Part shown: piece by piece, positions 14,917-23,857 of the stretch | Position numbering within the stretch: the stretch's first letter is position 1 | Layout of the letters: each line of letters opens with the position of its first letter | Origin: a virus | IMG/VR virus record: IMGVR_UViG_3300013132_000253 | Span: 1-24,267 of that record | DNA length: 24,267 nt | Strand: one strand, 5' to 3' | The notes under the pieces: generated by a model | What the model was told of the DNA's origin: nothing | The model's database searches: none | The model's input: only the letters and a program-made list of their open reading frames with translations | Program-made: the position numbers and the translations under genes

Positions 14917-15588
14917 TTTATCACCAACCGAGAAGTACAGTTTATAAATGACATCACGAAAGAAGTGATAAAAGATATAGTAGGACAATTTATATATTAT
15001 TATCCGATATCGACATTAAAAACGCAAGTTCATCCAATATACGATGAAGCTGTTGAAAAAATATTTGAAAATCCAATTAAATTAGAAGTTCTAGCTGGAC
15101 AACCAGAATGGGAAGCAAAATCTAATCAATTTGGTTTTGAGCAGACAAGAAAATTAGAATTATATGTTCAAGTAAGAGATTTACTTGATAAAGGATTTAC
15201 TGTGTCTGAGGGCGATTATTTTGTTTATGGTGATATGGCTTATGAGATAATGACAGCCTTACAGATTAATAACATTTATGGTCAAGTAGATTATGAGATT
15301 GGATATAAATTATCTGCAAGATTAGCTCGTCAAAATGAATTTAATGCAAATTTCTATAAGAAAAAGATTGTTGATAATAATCCTAAGTTTGAAGAAACAG
15401 ATGTTCAGAAGACATTTGAACAACAGCGTGGTCTTGAGTCTAATGAATCTGACGGACTTACTGGTGACGTAAGACAATTAAGAGAAAGACTTAAAGAAGA
15501 TATGGCACCTATAGCATTAGATGAGGGTCCAAGAAAAATAGTAATTGATGAATCTAATAAGAGTAATAAATTCTATGAGGATGATTGA
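14905..15588 (+). CDS. Neck / head-completion protein, T4 gp14-like
   Basis: The open frame continues upstream to 14815, but those codons lie inside the endonuclease gene; the ATG at 14905 gives a 227-aa product starting MARLFITNREVQFINDITKE, a start repeated in the upstream remnants. The body is beta-rich in the middle (GFTVSEGDYFVYGDMAYEI) as in head-tail connector and stopper proteins, with an acidic Lys-rich end (KSNKFYEDD). I recall closely similar starts in proteins annotated as neck proteins in marine T4-like phages. Position directly before the gp15-like and sheath genes matches T4 gene order. It caps the portal and provides the head side of the head-tail joint. Exact assignment between gp13 and gp14 types is inferred. 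Confidence 0.7.
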   Translation: MARLFITNREVQFINDITKEVIKDIVGQFIYYYPISTLKTQVHPIYDEAVEKIFENPIKLEVLAGQPEWEAKSNQFGFEQTRKLELYVQVRDLLDKGFTVSEGDYFVYGDMAYEIMTALQINNIYGQVDYEIGYKLSARLARQNEFNANFYKKKIVDNNPKFEETDVQKTFEQQRGLESNESDGLTGDVRQLRERLKEDMAPIALDEGPRKIVIDESNKSNKFYEDD

Positions 15589-15604
15589 TTAACTACTTAT
15601 TAGT

Positions 15605-16816
15605 ATGTCTAAAAACGTTACCAGACAAAACATACCACAAGATCCACAGAATCCAAAAGATCATTTAAATTCTGGATATGAAGATTCTCCTTCTGATTTT
15701 GGAATTCCTGCATGTGGGATAGAGGATTGTGATTTTTCTGTATTTAATTTATTTGATAAAACCATACCTTTTACTAAAAAAGTGATTGCAGCTTCTGCTG
15801 GTCCTGTTGAGTTAAATAAGCCATTTGTTATATTAGCTACCGGCGAAAGATTTGCTTTGGCTAAGAGACTTAAGCCACCTAGAGATAAAAGAACCAAGAA
15901 TTTAGTTCTTCCAGCAATATCAATAAGAAGAACAAGTATCGAACAGACATCGGATGATATTACAAGAAGAGGCATTAATCAATTTACTGGTAATTTAATA
16001 ATCAAAAGGCGTTTAGATTCCCAGGATACCTATTTTCAAAATTTGATTAATAAATTAGGATTACAAAATCTAGGTGCAGATTTCCCAGAAACAACAAGAA
16101 AAACTGGTGAATATAAAAATGAACTTGAAGTTAGGCAAGGAGGGCTATTAACTCCATATAACAATCAAAACATTTTTGAAGTTATTAGTATTCCTCAGCC
16201 CCAATTTTTTACTGCAACATATGAGGTAGTATTTTGGACAAGTTATACACAGCATATGAATTATTTAATTGAAACGCTGATGAGTTCTTATCTTCCGCAA
16301 GGAAAAATGTGGAAATTAGAAACTGATAAAGGATATTGGTTTATGGGTCATTTTCAAGATCAATATCAAAATGGAGAAAATATAGATGATTTTACCGAAA
16401 CCGAAAGATTAATAAGATATAATTTTTCAATTAAGGTAAAAGGATATTTATTAGCTCCACAAGGAGCATCAAACATAGTCCCTGTACGAAAATGGATTTC
16501 GGCACCAAATATTTCTTTTGAATCTATAGATTTTTCTTCTGAACTATCTCCTAAGAGAACTATAGACAAATTGAAAGACATTCCAAAAGAAAAATTTGTG
16601 TTATCTGACATTGAAAGAGATCCTAAGACCGCTCAAACGCCTACTTATAATCAGAAATTACTTTATAAAAAGGAAGTAATAAATCCGATAACTGGTAAAA
16701 AACAGATTAAATACGCAAGAATTGTTGATTCCAATAGTAAAAAAGGAGAAACCGTATTTACGGCATCAGATATAAAAACACTAGAGGAGTTTTTAGCTAC
16801 TTATAAAACCCCCTAA
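15605..16816 (+). CDS. Tail sheath stabiliser / tail completion protein, T4 gp15-like
   Basis: A 403-aa protein. The central region (about 95-290) has a beta-rich core with RRTSIEQTSDDITRRGINQF, then TATYEVVFWTSYTQHMNYLI and LMSSYLPQGKMWKL, the arrangement of T4 gp15-type tail terminator proteins, where a strand is followed by a helix that counts subunits round the ring. T4 gp15 has 272 residues; this one carries an extra N-terminal segment of about 90 residues (with PACGIEDCDFSVF) and a basic C-terminal tail. It follows the neck gene by 16 bases and precedes the sheath genes. The role would be to cap the tail end and hold the last sheath ring. The assignment rests on pattern and place rather than on a named motif. 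Confidence 0.6.
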   Translation: MSKNVTRQNIPQDPQNPKDHLNSGYEDSPSDFGIPACGIEDCDFSVFNLFDKTIPFTKKVIAASAGPVELNKPFVILATGERFALAKRLKPPRDKRTKNLVLPAISIRRTSIEQTSDDITRRGINQFTGNLIIKRRLDSQDTYFQNLINKLGLQNLGADFPETTRKTGEYKNELEVRQGGLLTPYNNQNIFEVISIPQPQFFTATYEVVFWTSYTQHMNYLIETLMSSYLPQGKMWKLETDKGYWFMGHFQDQYQNGENIDDFTETERLIRYNFSIKVKGYLLAPQGASNIVPVRKWISAPNISFESIDFSSELSPKRTIDKLKDIPKEKFVLSDIERDPKTAQTPTYNQKLLYKKEVINPITGKKQIKYARIVDSNSKKGETVFTASDIKTLEEFLATYKTP

Positions 16817-16841
16817 AAAATAAAATGAAATATATGTAGAT

Positions 16842-16874
16842 TTCAGAATTTAGAAAAACTAATTACATTCTGAA
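16842..16874 (+). repeat. Inverted repeat upstream of sheath 1
   Basis: TTCAGAAT (16842-16849) and ATTCTGAA (16867-16874) are perfect inverted copies with a 17-base loop, in the 99-base gap before the first sheath gene. No T run follows, so a terminator is unlikely; a leader structure is possible. Confidence 0.35.
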
Positions 16875-16915
16875 GTGTTAAAGGCAGCAGCCAAATGCTC
16901 AAGTAAGAGGATAAA

Positions 16916-19900
16916 ATGGCAGAACAAATTTTTAAATTTCCAGGTTTTTTTGATAGAGAAATAGATTTAACCGCACAAACATCATCTCCATTAGGTATTC
17001 CCGCCGGAGTTGTTGGCGCATCTGAAAAGGGTCAAGCTTTTATTCCATACACTGTGGGATCTTTTAGTGATTTCATCACTAAGTTTGGTGATTTAGATCC
17101 AAATTTAGCTGCTCCATATGCTGTAGAAAAATTTCTACAAAATAGAAATGCACTTACTTTCATAAGAGTGCTCGGTGCAGGTTCTAATACAACAACTGTT
17201 GATTTCGAAGCAACTCGTACAAAAGGAACAGTAAAAAATGCTGGTTTTAAAGTTGTCGGAACTGCTGTTGGCGGCACTGACGGTAGACAAAAAGGAGCAG
17301 TACAGTTTATAGTTGCAAAACATAAAGTATCCGGCTCCGAAGCTATCGGATTCCCTGTATTTACAGATAATCAAAGCTACCCAAATATGACTTCTGGCAC
17401 GGCTGATGATGAAGTAAATGTAGTACGTGCTCAAATATTCTGTGCCTCTGATACTAGAGTAATGTTATTAAGTCACAATGAAAGCTGGGTGAGTTCTGTA
17501 GATGATTTCGCTACTGCAACCGGTTCTGTAGGAGTTAATTACGTACCTGCTAGATTTAAGTTGGTAATTTCTTCTTCTCAAGGTGCAGCCTTCGGCAATT
17601 CAGATGGATTTGCAGGATTAAGAATTTTTACAGCCAGCTTGGATCCAAGTGATCAAAACTATGTTGGAAAACTTCTAAATAAAGATCCACAAAAATTTGA
17701 AGAAGAAAGACACTATCTCTATTCTGATTTTGCTGTTGATGCAGAAATTGCTTCACTGTCAACAGGATCAGATTGTGTTGCAGTTCTTTCTGGTTCTAGT
17801 TCAACTTCCCTTGCAGGAAATTCTTTCCTAGAAACTTATGGAAGATTTGATACTAGATATACTACTCCTTCAACTCCATGGTTTATTTCTCAACCATTTG
17901 GCGGCATAGAATATGATCTTTTTAGAATTGAATCTCGTGACGATGGCGCATATGCAAACAGCAGATACAAGATCTCAATTACAAATATAGTTGCTTCAAG
18001 TAATCCAAATAATCTATATGGAACATTTACTGTAGCAGTTCGTGAATTTGGTGACAGCGATTTCCAGCCAAGAGTAATTGAACAATTTATAAATGTAACT
18101 CTTGACCCAAATTCTGATACTTATATTGCAAAAGTAATTGGCGATAGAAGTGCATACTTTAATTTTGATGTACTAGAGCCAAGTGATAGAAGAATTATCA
18201 CAAGTGGCAAACATCTCAATAGATCAAATTATATTAGAATTGTAATGAATCCAGAGCTAGAAGCAGGCAATATTCCTGTAAATGCATTACCATTTGGATT
18301 CAGAGGTCCACAACTATTAAATACCAATTCAACATTAACCGACGTTACTGGATCGGTCTTTAGACTAGCTGGCTCAGGCTCTGCTGTTGGTTCTAATGGA
18401 GATCTACTTGGCTCTATAGTTCCACCTATGCCTTATAGATTTAAAGTTACAAGAGGCGAAGTAGATTCAAGTCCATCTTATGTTGGAGAACCTGGTATTC
18501 TAGAAATAGCAGATTCAAGATATTACTGGGGTGTTAAACTTGAAAGAACAACAGACGTTCTCAATTCAAATATTGATCCCCTACAAAATAACTTAATCAG
18601 ATCTCTAACACAGTTTGGTGGTATCGCTAAACTTGATGCTATGGTAACTGGTTCTTATACTGATCAATTTAATAGCAATAAGTTTACTTTAGCTAAGGTT
18701 GCTCTATTCAATTCTTCTATTTCAGATGTAACAGCATCCTCAAATGTTCACATGAGAGAAGCATCTTACATAAGAGACGGAGTGCCAGATGTTACAAATT
18801 ATACAATAACAGATGTTCTATCAGGTAATCCAAGAATTACATTTGCAAGCTTGCTTCAAAAGGCACCAGCATCAACTTTTAATATATTCTCAAATTATAC
18901 TAAATTTACGACTATAATGCTTGGCGGATTCGATGGAACAAATATTCTAGACAAGAATGCTGCATCTCTAAATGATAGAGCTACGTCAACGGAAAACAGA
19001 GGAGCAATAAGAGGTAATTGTAATTCTTCTTTCATCTCTCCCGGTCTTGCAACTAACGTAAATGGTGTTGGCATACAAAACAATACTGTAGCTTCGTATA
19101 GGACTGCCCTAGACATAATCACAAATCCATTATTATCAAATGCTAATCTCTTGGCAATACCAGGGCAGAGAGATCCATTGGTGGTAGATTATGCTAGAAG
19201 TGTAAATCAAGATTATGGTCTTTCCATGTATCTAATGGATGTACCAAACTATAATGATCAACAACAAAGAATTTGGGACGGCGATCCTGTAAACTCAGGA
19301 ACAATAATCAGCGTACCAGATACTGCGGCTATATTTGAATCAAGAAATATAGACGATACACTAGTTGCAGCATACTTCCCTGACATTGTTATTAATGACG
19401 CAAGAAACAACAGAAGAGTTACAGTCCCAGCATCTATTGCTGCCCTAGCAGCTCTTGGATACAATGATAAAGTTGCATTCCCGTGGTTTGCTCCTGCTGG
19501 TTTTAATCGAGCAGCACTAGATTTCGTATCTCTTACAAGAACAAGATTAAATCAATCTGATCGTGAACGATTATATCAAGTTAGAATCAATCCAATTGTT
19601 AAGTTCCCAAGAGAAAATTATGTAATCTTTGCTCAAAAAACACTTGATAATAATCAAACTTCTCTTGATAGTATTAACGTTCAAAGAATGGTTCTTGATG
19701 TCAAGAAACAAGTAATTGATGTTGGTAATAGATTGATCTTTGAACAATTGACACCAGCATTAAGACAACAATTTGTTAAGAATGTTACACCAATCCTAAC
19801 AAATGTTCAGAGTAGAGGTGGTTTACAACAATTCAAAATTATCTGTGATAACACAAATAATACAAACTTGGATGTTGAAAACAATAGAATGAATGCAAAA

Positions 19901-19981
19901 ATCTTACTAGTACCAGTTAAAGCAGTAGAATTTATTGCAATCGACTTTATTATCACAAGAGCGGGTGTGGAGTTCGTCTGA
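16916..19981 (+). CDS. Tail sheath protein 1
   Basis: A 1021-aa contractile tail sheath protein. The N-terminal part (FPGFFDREIDLTAQ, GIPAGVVGASEKGQAF, TFIRVLGAG at about 80-90) and the C-terminal domain (PWFAPAGFNRAALD, INPIVKFP, NVQRMVLDVKKQVID, KAVEFIAIDFII) match known sheath proteins such as T4 gp18. The middle contains DDGAYANSRYKISI and YGTFTVAVREF, typical sheath motifs. T4 gp18 has 659 residues, so this copy has large surface insertions in the middle. AAGAGG stands five bases before the ATG. It is followed 36 bases later by a paralog. It forms the outer contractile tube. Confidence 0.95.
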   Translation: MAEQIFKFPGFFDREIDLTAQTSSPLGIPAGVVGASEKGQAFIPYTVGSFSDFITKFGDLDPNLAAPYAVEKFLQNRNALTFIRVLGAGSNTTTVDFEATRTKGTVKNAGFKVVGTAVGGTDGRQKGAVQFIVAKHKVSGSEAIGFPVFTDNQSYPNMTSGTADDEVNVVRAQIFCASDTRVMLLSHNESWVSSVDDFATATGSVGVNYVPARFKLVISSSQGAAFGNSDGFAGLRIFTASLDPSDQNYVGKLLNKDPQKFEEERHYLYSDFAVDAEIASLSTGSDCVAVLSGSSSTSLAGNSFLETYGRFDTRYTTPSTPWFISQPFGGIEYDLFRIESRDDGAYANSRYKISITNIVASSNPNNLYGTFTVAVREFGDSDFQPRVIEQFINVTLDPNSDTYIAKVIGDRSAYFNFDVLEPSDRRIITSGKHLNRSNYIRIVMNPELEAGNIPVNALPFGFRGPQLLNTNSTLTDVTGSVFRLAGSGSAVGSNGDLLGSIVPPMPYRFKVTRGEVDSSPSYVGEPGILEIADSRYYWGVKLERTTDVLNSNIDPLQNNLIRSLTQFGGIAKLDAMVTGSYTDQFNSNKFTLAKVALFNSSISDVTASSNVHMREASYIRDGVPDVTNYTITDVLSGNPRITFASLLQKAPASTFNIFSNYTKFTTIMLGGFDGTNILDKNAASLNDRATSTENRGAIRGNCNSSFISPGLATNVNGVGIQNNTVASYRTALDIITNPLLSNANLLAIPGQRDPLVVDYARSVNQDYGLSMYLMDVPNYNDQQQRIWDGDPVNSGTIISVPDTAAIFESRNIDDTLVAAYFPDIVINDARNNRRVTVPASIAALAALGYNDKVAFPWFAPAGFNRAALDFVSLTRTRLNQSDRERLYQVRINPIVKFPRENYVIFAQKTLDNNQTSLDSINVQRMVLDVKKQVIDVGNRLIFEQLTPALRQQFVKNVTPILTNVQSRGGLQQFKIICDNTNNTNLDVENNRMNAKILLVPVKAVEFIAIDFIITRAGVEFV

Positions 19982-20017
19982 GAATAATAGTTAAATAATA
20001 GAATATTGGAGTAATAA

Positions 20018-22984
20018 ATGACACAAATATCGTTTAAATCTGCTGGAGTCTCAGCGAGAACAATCAATCTAACCGGTCCTACGGCAATACAGCCCACAGG
20101 AATCCCTGCTGGCGTAATCGGACCTTCTCTAAAGGGTCCAGCATATGTGCCAGTAACAGTTGCTACAAGTCAAGACTTTAACGTAATTTTCGGAAACCCT
20201 ACAGATAATTTCAATTATGGACCATTGTCCGTATCTGAATGGCTAAGAAATCAAGGTTCTGCGACCTATATTAGAGTACTAGGAATTGGAAACGGTCAAG
20301 CTAGAACCACCGATAGTCTTAACGCTGGTCGAGTTGTTAATGCAGGTTTCGTAGCTGGTGACGAACAACCAAGAGAAGACGGTAAATTATCAGAAAATTC
20401 TTTTGCTAATGCTGGTGGTGATCTTGGCAGAGCCTATTTCTTAGGTTGCTTTATGAGTCAAAGCCTAAATTCTACTGTCTTTACGGATGCAGGGCTTCCA
20501 AGTGCCGGTGTTCCAGTTGTTAGAGCAGTATTAATGGCTCCATCCGGTGTATTGCTTACTCTATCTTCTGCCAGAGATACAAACAATGCAATTACTTCTG
20601 CAACTATAGGTGCAGTAGGTAGTGCTCTTGGTGCCCCAACTGGTTCTCTTATATTGTCAGCTTCAAGACAAGAATTCGTAATGCTTCTTAATGGACACAA
20701 AGGAAACGATACGCAAAATCCAAATGTCCTAACCGCATCATTTGATATTAATGCACCAAATTATTTCGGTAATGTATTCAATACAGATCCAGATAGTTTC
20801 CAAAAAGCTGGACACTTACTCTATGCAGAATATAAACTATCTCCAAGTTTGGCAGTTCCAACCGGTTCCTCAATTGTTATCGCAGCTTCTGGCAGTACCG
20901 GAGTTGAAAATATTGCATTCCTAGTTACTGGATCTGTAGCTAGAAATTCTGGTAGCTCAACAGCACCAAATTATGAAAACTATGAAGATAGATTCAGAAC
21001 AGCTAAATCTCCATGGATAGTTTCACAACAATTCGGTGGAGCAGTTCAAAATCTATTTAGAGTTCACTCACTAGATGATGGCTCATATCCAAATGCTCAA
21101 GTCAAATTCTCAGTAGAAAATATTACACCAAGTAATACCTCAGATCCTTATGGAACTTTTGATCTTGTCGTCAGAAGCTTCTCAGATAATGACAAAGCAA
21201 AAGTTGTTTTTGAGGCATTTAGAGGCGTTAGTTTGAATCCAGGTTCAGATAGATATATCGCCAAAGTTGTTGGCGATTATAAAACATATTATGATCTAGA
21301 CCAAACTTTGGTTGCACAAAAACTTATTACAGTTGGCGATTATACAAATAATTCAAAATATATTCGTGTAGAAATGGCTGATAAAGTAGCTGCTGCTGAA
21401 CTAGATCCCTCAGCATTGCCATTCGGTGTTCGTGGTCTACCTCATTTAGTTACCTCTGGTTCTGCTCTCTCTTCACAAGTTGATGCAAACTATTATCAAG
21501 TAGCTACGAATATATTCAATGGAACTGTTCAAGTACCAGTTCCGTTTAGACAAAATCTAAATCGTGGAACAGGTGCCGCATTAACCGCAGACCCAGGACT
21601 CTACTGGGGTGTTCAGTTTGAACAAAAAATCTCTGCAACTGAATTAAATTCATCAACTGTTCCAGATCTAACCCTAGAAAGCCTTACAAAATATTTCCCA
21701 GATTTCCAAAAAGGCTATATAAACGTAGTTGTTTCCGATAATGCTGGTGCTCCAGATGGAGCAAATGGTATTGTAGACGCAGATAGATTTAATAACAATC
21801 TATTCTCTCTAGGAAACATCAGAGTACCATATATCTCAGGTTCAACAAGCGTTGATACTGTTAATACAGTAAGCTGGTCTTATGTAAGACAAGGTGGAGT
21901 AACAACAGATACTGCAAACTTTACTCGTGCGCTAGCTGTAGACGATCTTCTAGACCCAACAGTAAGAAGATTGTCTAAATTCAATTTCTGCCTACAAGGT
22001 GGTTTTGATGGCGTAAGAATTTTTGATAAACAAACAAGACTATTAACTGACGTAGCTGTTTATCAAGAAATGCAACACTCAAATCGTGGAACAATTAATG
22101 GTGCAACAGTATCTGCTTATAATAAAGCACTAGACCTAATTTCTGACGCAACAGAAGTCGATGTTCAATTGTTAACAATTCCAGGATTACGTCATCCAAT
22201 TATTACAGATAGAGCATTGCAAGTTGTAGAAAATAGATTTGATGCACTTTATATCATGGATATTCAAGAGAAAGACATAAACAATAATCTAGTATCTTCA
22301 AGTAATCAAATTGTTTCTGTTCCAAATACAGTTCTTGATTTTACAAGCCGTGGAATAAATACCTCATTTGGAGCAGCATACTTCCCAGACGTTGTTCTAA
22401 GAGATTCAGTTAATAACACAGTCCGTCAAGTACCTCCATCAGTTGCTGTTCTTGGAGCATTTGGTAAAAACGACTCTGTAGCATATCCATGGTTTGCACC
22501 AGCAGGCTTTACCAGAGGTGCCCTAGAAACGACCCTAGAAACCTCCGTACAGCTTTCTAGACTGAACCTAGATGATCTATACTCCGCAAGACTAAACCCC
22601 CTTACTTCCTTCCCAGGAAGCGGTGGAGTGGTAGTCTGGGGTCAAAAGACAATGCTTACGGCAGAATCTGCTCTTGAAAGAGTAAATGTTCGTAGACTTC
22701 TCATAGATCTCCGTCGTCAAGTAAAGAGAATTGCAAATCGTATCGTATTCGAACAAGGTCTACCAGAAACGCTCGCTCGCTTCTCACAACTTGTAACACC
22801 AATCCTTAAGAGAGTTCAAGACCAAAACGGTGTTGATCGTTATCTCGTCAAGATTGATACTAGCACTACTACGCAAGCCGATTTCGAGAACAAGACGATC
22901 CGGGGCAAGATTTATATCCAGCCAACTCGTACTCTTGAATTCTTGTCTATCGACTTCGTACTTAGTAACCCTGGTACAATCTGA
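20018..22984 (+). CDS. Tail sheath protein 2 (tandem paralog)
   Basis: A 988-aa sheath protein with the same layout as its neighbour: GIPAGVIGPSLKGPAYVP near the start, TYIRVLGIG, SPWIVSQQFGG, DDGSYPNAQVKFSV, YGTFDLVVRSF, AYFPDVVLRD, PWFAPAGFTRGALE and a C-terminal TRTLEFLSIDFVL. Divergence from sheath 1 is substantial, with the greatest similarity at the ends and in the SPW/YGTF region. GGAG lies six bases before the ATG. From about 22500 to the stop the codon choice becomes distinctly richer in C and G (CTC, TCC, CGT, TTC) than in the rest of the gene. An intrinsic terminator follows the stop. Confidence 0.95.
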   Translation: MTQISFKSAGVSARTINLTGPTAIQPTGIPAGVIGPSLKGPAYVPVTVATSQDFNVIFGNPTDNFNYGPLSVSEWLRNQGSATYIRVLGIGNGQARTTDSLNAGRVVNAGFVAGDEQPREDGKLSENSFANAGGDLGRAYFLGCFMSQSLNSTVFTDAGLPSAGVPVVRAVLMAPSGVLLTLSSARDTNNAITSATIGAVGSALGAPTGSLILSASRQEFVMLLNGHKGNDTQNPNVLTASFDINAPNYFGNVFNTDPDSFQKAGHLLYAEYKLSPSLAVPTGSSIVIAASGSTGVENIAFLVTGSVARNSGSSTAPNYENYEDRFRTAKSPWIVSQQFGGAVQNLFRVHSLDDGSYPNAQVKFSVENITPSNTSDPYGTFDLVVRSFSDNDKAKVVFEAFRGVSLNPGSDRYIAKVVGDYKTYYDLDQTLVAQKLITVGDYTNNSKYIRVEMADKVAAAELDPSALPFGVRGLPHLVTSGSALSSQVDANYYQVATNIFNGTVQVPVPFRQNLNRGTGAALTADPGLYWGVQFEQKISATELNSSTVPDLTLESLTKYFPDFQKGYINVVVSDNAGAPDGANGIVDADRFNNNLFSLGNIRVPYISGSTSVDTVNTVSWSYVRQGGVTTDTANFTRALAVDDLLDPTVRRLSKFNFCLQGGFDGVRIFDKQTRLLTDVAVYQEMQHSNRGTINGATVSAYNKALDLISDATEVDVQLLTIPGLRHPIITDRALQVVENRFDALYIMDIQEKDINNNLVSSSNQIVSVPNTVLDFTSRGINTSFGAAYFPDVVLRDSVNNTVRQVPPSVAVLGAFGKNDSVAYPWFAPAGFTRGALETTLETSVQLSRLNLDDLYSARLNPLTSFPGSGGVVVWGQKTMLTAESALERVNVRRLLIDLRRQVKRIANRIVFEQGLPETLARFSQLVTPILKRVQDQNGVDRYLVKIDTSTTTQADFENKTIRGKIYIQPTRTLEFLSIDFVLSNPGTI

Positions 22985-23009
22985 TAATCAAGGAAAAATA
23001 AACACACAT

Positions 23010-23045
23010 AAGCCATCAGAAATAAATCTGGTGGCTTTTGTTTTT
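23010..23045 (+). terminator. Intrinsic terminator after sheath 2
   Basis: AAGCCATCAG (23010-23019) and CTGGTGGCTT (23028-23037) pair over ten positions (one G-T wobble) around the loop AAATAAAT, followed by TTTGTTTTT. It begins 26 bases past the sheath 2 stop and is the strongest terminator in the window. Confidence 0.85.
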
Positions 23046-23142
23046 GCATAGAAAATACATATTTATAACAGTTAACAAGCAACTTGCTCATCTACTGCTT
23101 CCGCAGTTAACTTTTTAATAAAGTTGCGTGTAAAGGAAATAT
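23046..23142. promoter_or_regulatory. Leader region before the double-tagged gene
   Basis: After the terminator a new promoter is needed here. The region holds a direct repeat CAGTTAAC at 23069-23076 and 23104-23111, and TATTTATA at 23060-23067, which is TATAAATA on the minus strand (a T4-late-like box pointing back toward sheath 2). No plus-strand late box was found. AAAGGAAAT just before 23143 is the ribosome site. Confidence 0.3.
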
Positions 23143-23739
23143 ATGAAAGTTACAATTCAAGAATTAAGAAGTTTAATAGCCGAAGCAATAAAAGAATGTG
23201 GTGATATGTCACCAGAAGAATATATGGATAGACCCATGATGGATAGAGAAGATGAAATGGCTTCTCTAACAAGAAGATCTCGTATGATGCCACCCTATGA
23301 TACAATAAGCGATTTAGCACCAGAAGCAGCCCTAATGTCAGGAACAGAAATCTATGATGAACCTTCAATGGATATGAAAAGCCCAAGAGATGAAAAACTA
23401 ACATTACTTCTTCCACTTCAAGAAAAGAAGAAAAGAAAAAAGAAATGGATGCAATCTGCTGTTAAAAAACCAGGTGCATTGTCAAAAGAATTAGGAATTC
23501 CAGAGGAAGAAAATATTCCAATGGGTCTTTTACAAAAGAAAAAAGCAGCTCTTAGCAAAAAAGCAGAAGGAGATAAAAAACTTTCAGCACATGAAAAAAA
23601 ACTTCTTCAAAGAATTAATTTTGCAATAATTGCTAAAAAACAAGCCGGGAAGAAAAAAAAGAAACCAGCTAAAAAAATAGATGAATCCTTCATCAGAAAC
23701 GAAATAGTCAAAATAATAAAAGAAGAATTAAGTAAATGA
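23143..23739 (+). CDS. Lys-rich protein with tag at both ends
   Basis: A 198-aa protein between sheath and tube. Residues 1-18 (MKVTIQELRSLIAEAIKE) are the shared amphipathic tag, and the C-terminus (IDESFIRNEIVKIIKEELSK) is a second copy of the same kind of helix. The middle is Met/Asp/Pro-rich (20-85), then strongly basic with KKKWMQSAVKKPGALSKELG at 100-119. From memory, W-x-[QG]-x-A-[VI]-KKPGAL segments are common in proteins of cyanophages and other large T4-like phages. AAAGGAAAT precedes the ATG. It is transcribed apart from the sheath genes because of the terminator at 23010. Function unknown; the tag suggests virion or prohead association. Confidence 0.75.
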   Translation: MKVTIQELRSLIAEAIKECGDMSPEEYMDRPMMDREDEMASLTRRSRMMPPYDTISDLAPEAALMSGTEIYDEPSMDMKSPRDEKLTLLLPLQEKKKRKKKWMQSAVKKPGALSKELGIPEEENIPMGLLQKKKAALSKKAEGDKKLSAHEKKLLQRINFAIIAKKQAGKKKKKPAKKIDESFIRNEIVKIIKEELSK

Positions 23740-23857
23740 AACTAATTTGAAAGTAAATTACAAAAATTTATTAAAAATATTTAGTTGAATACATACTTAT
23801 TTCCAGCAATCAAAAATTTGCATAATTTAGAATAAGCAACATTAAAAGGTAATTAAA

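Noticed and set aside
16916-22984. Minus-strand frames of 68-99 aa and short plus-strand frames inside the sheath genes.
   Set aside because: They lie inside confidently identified sheath genes and show no independent coding signal.
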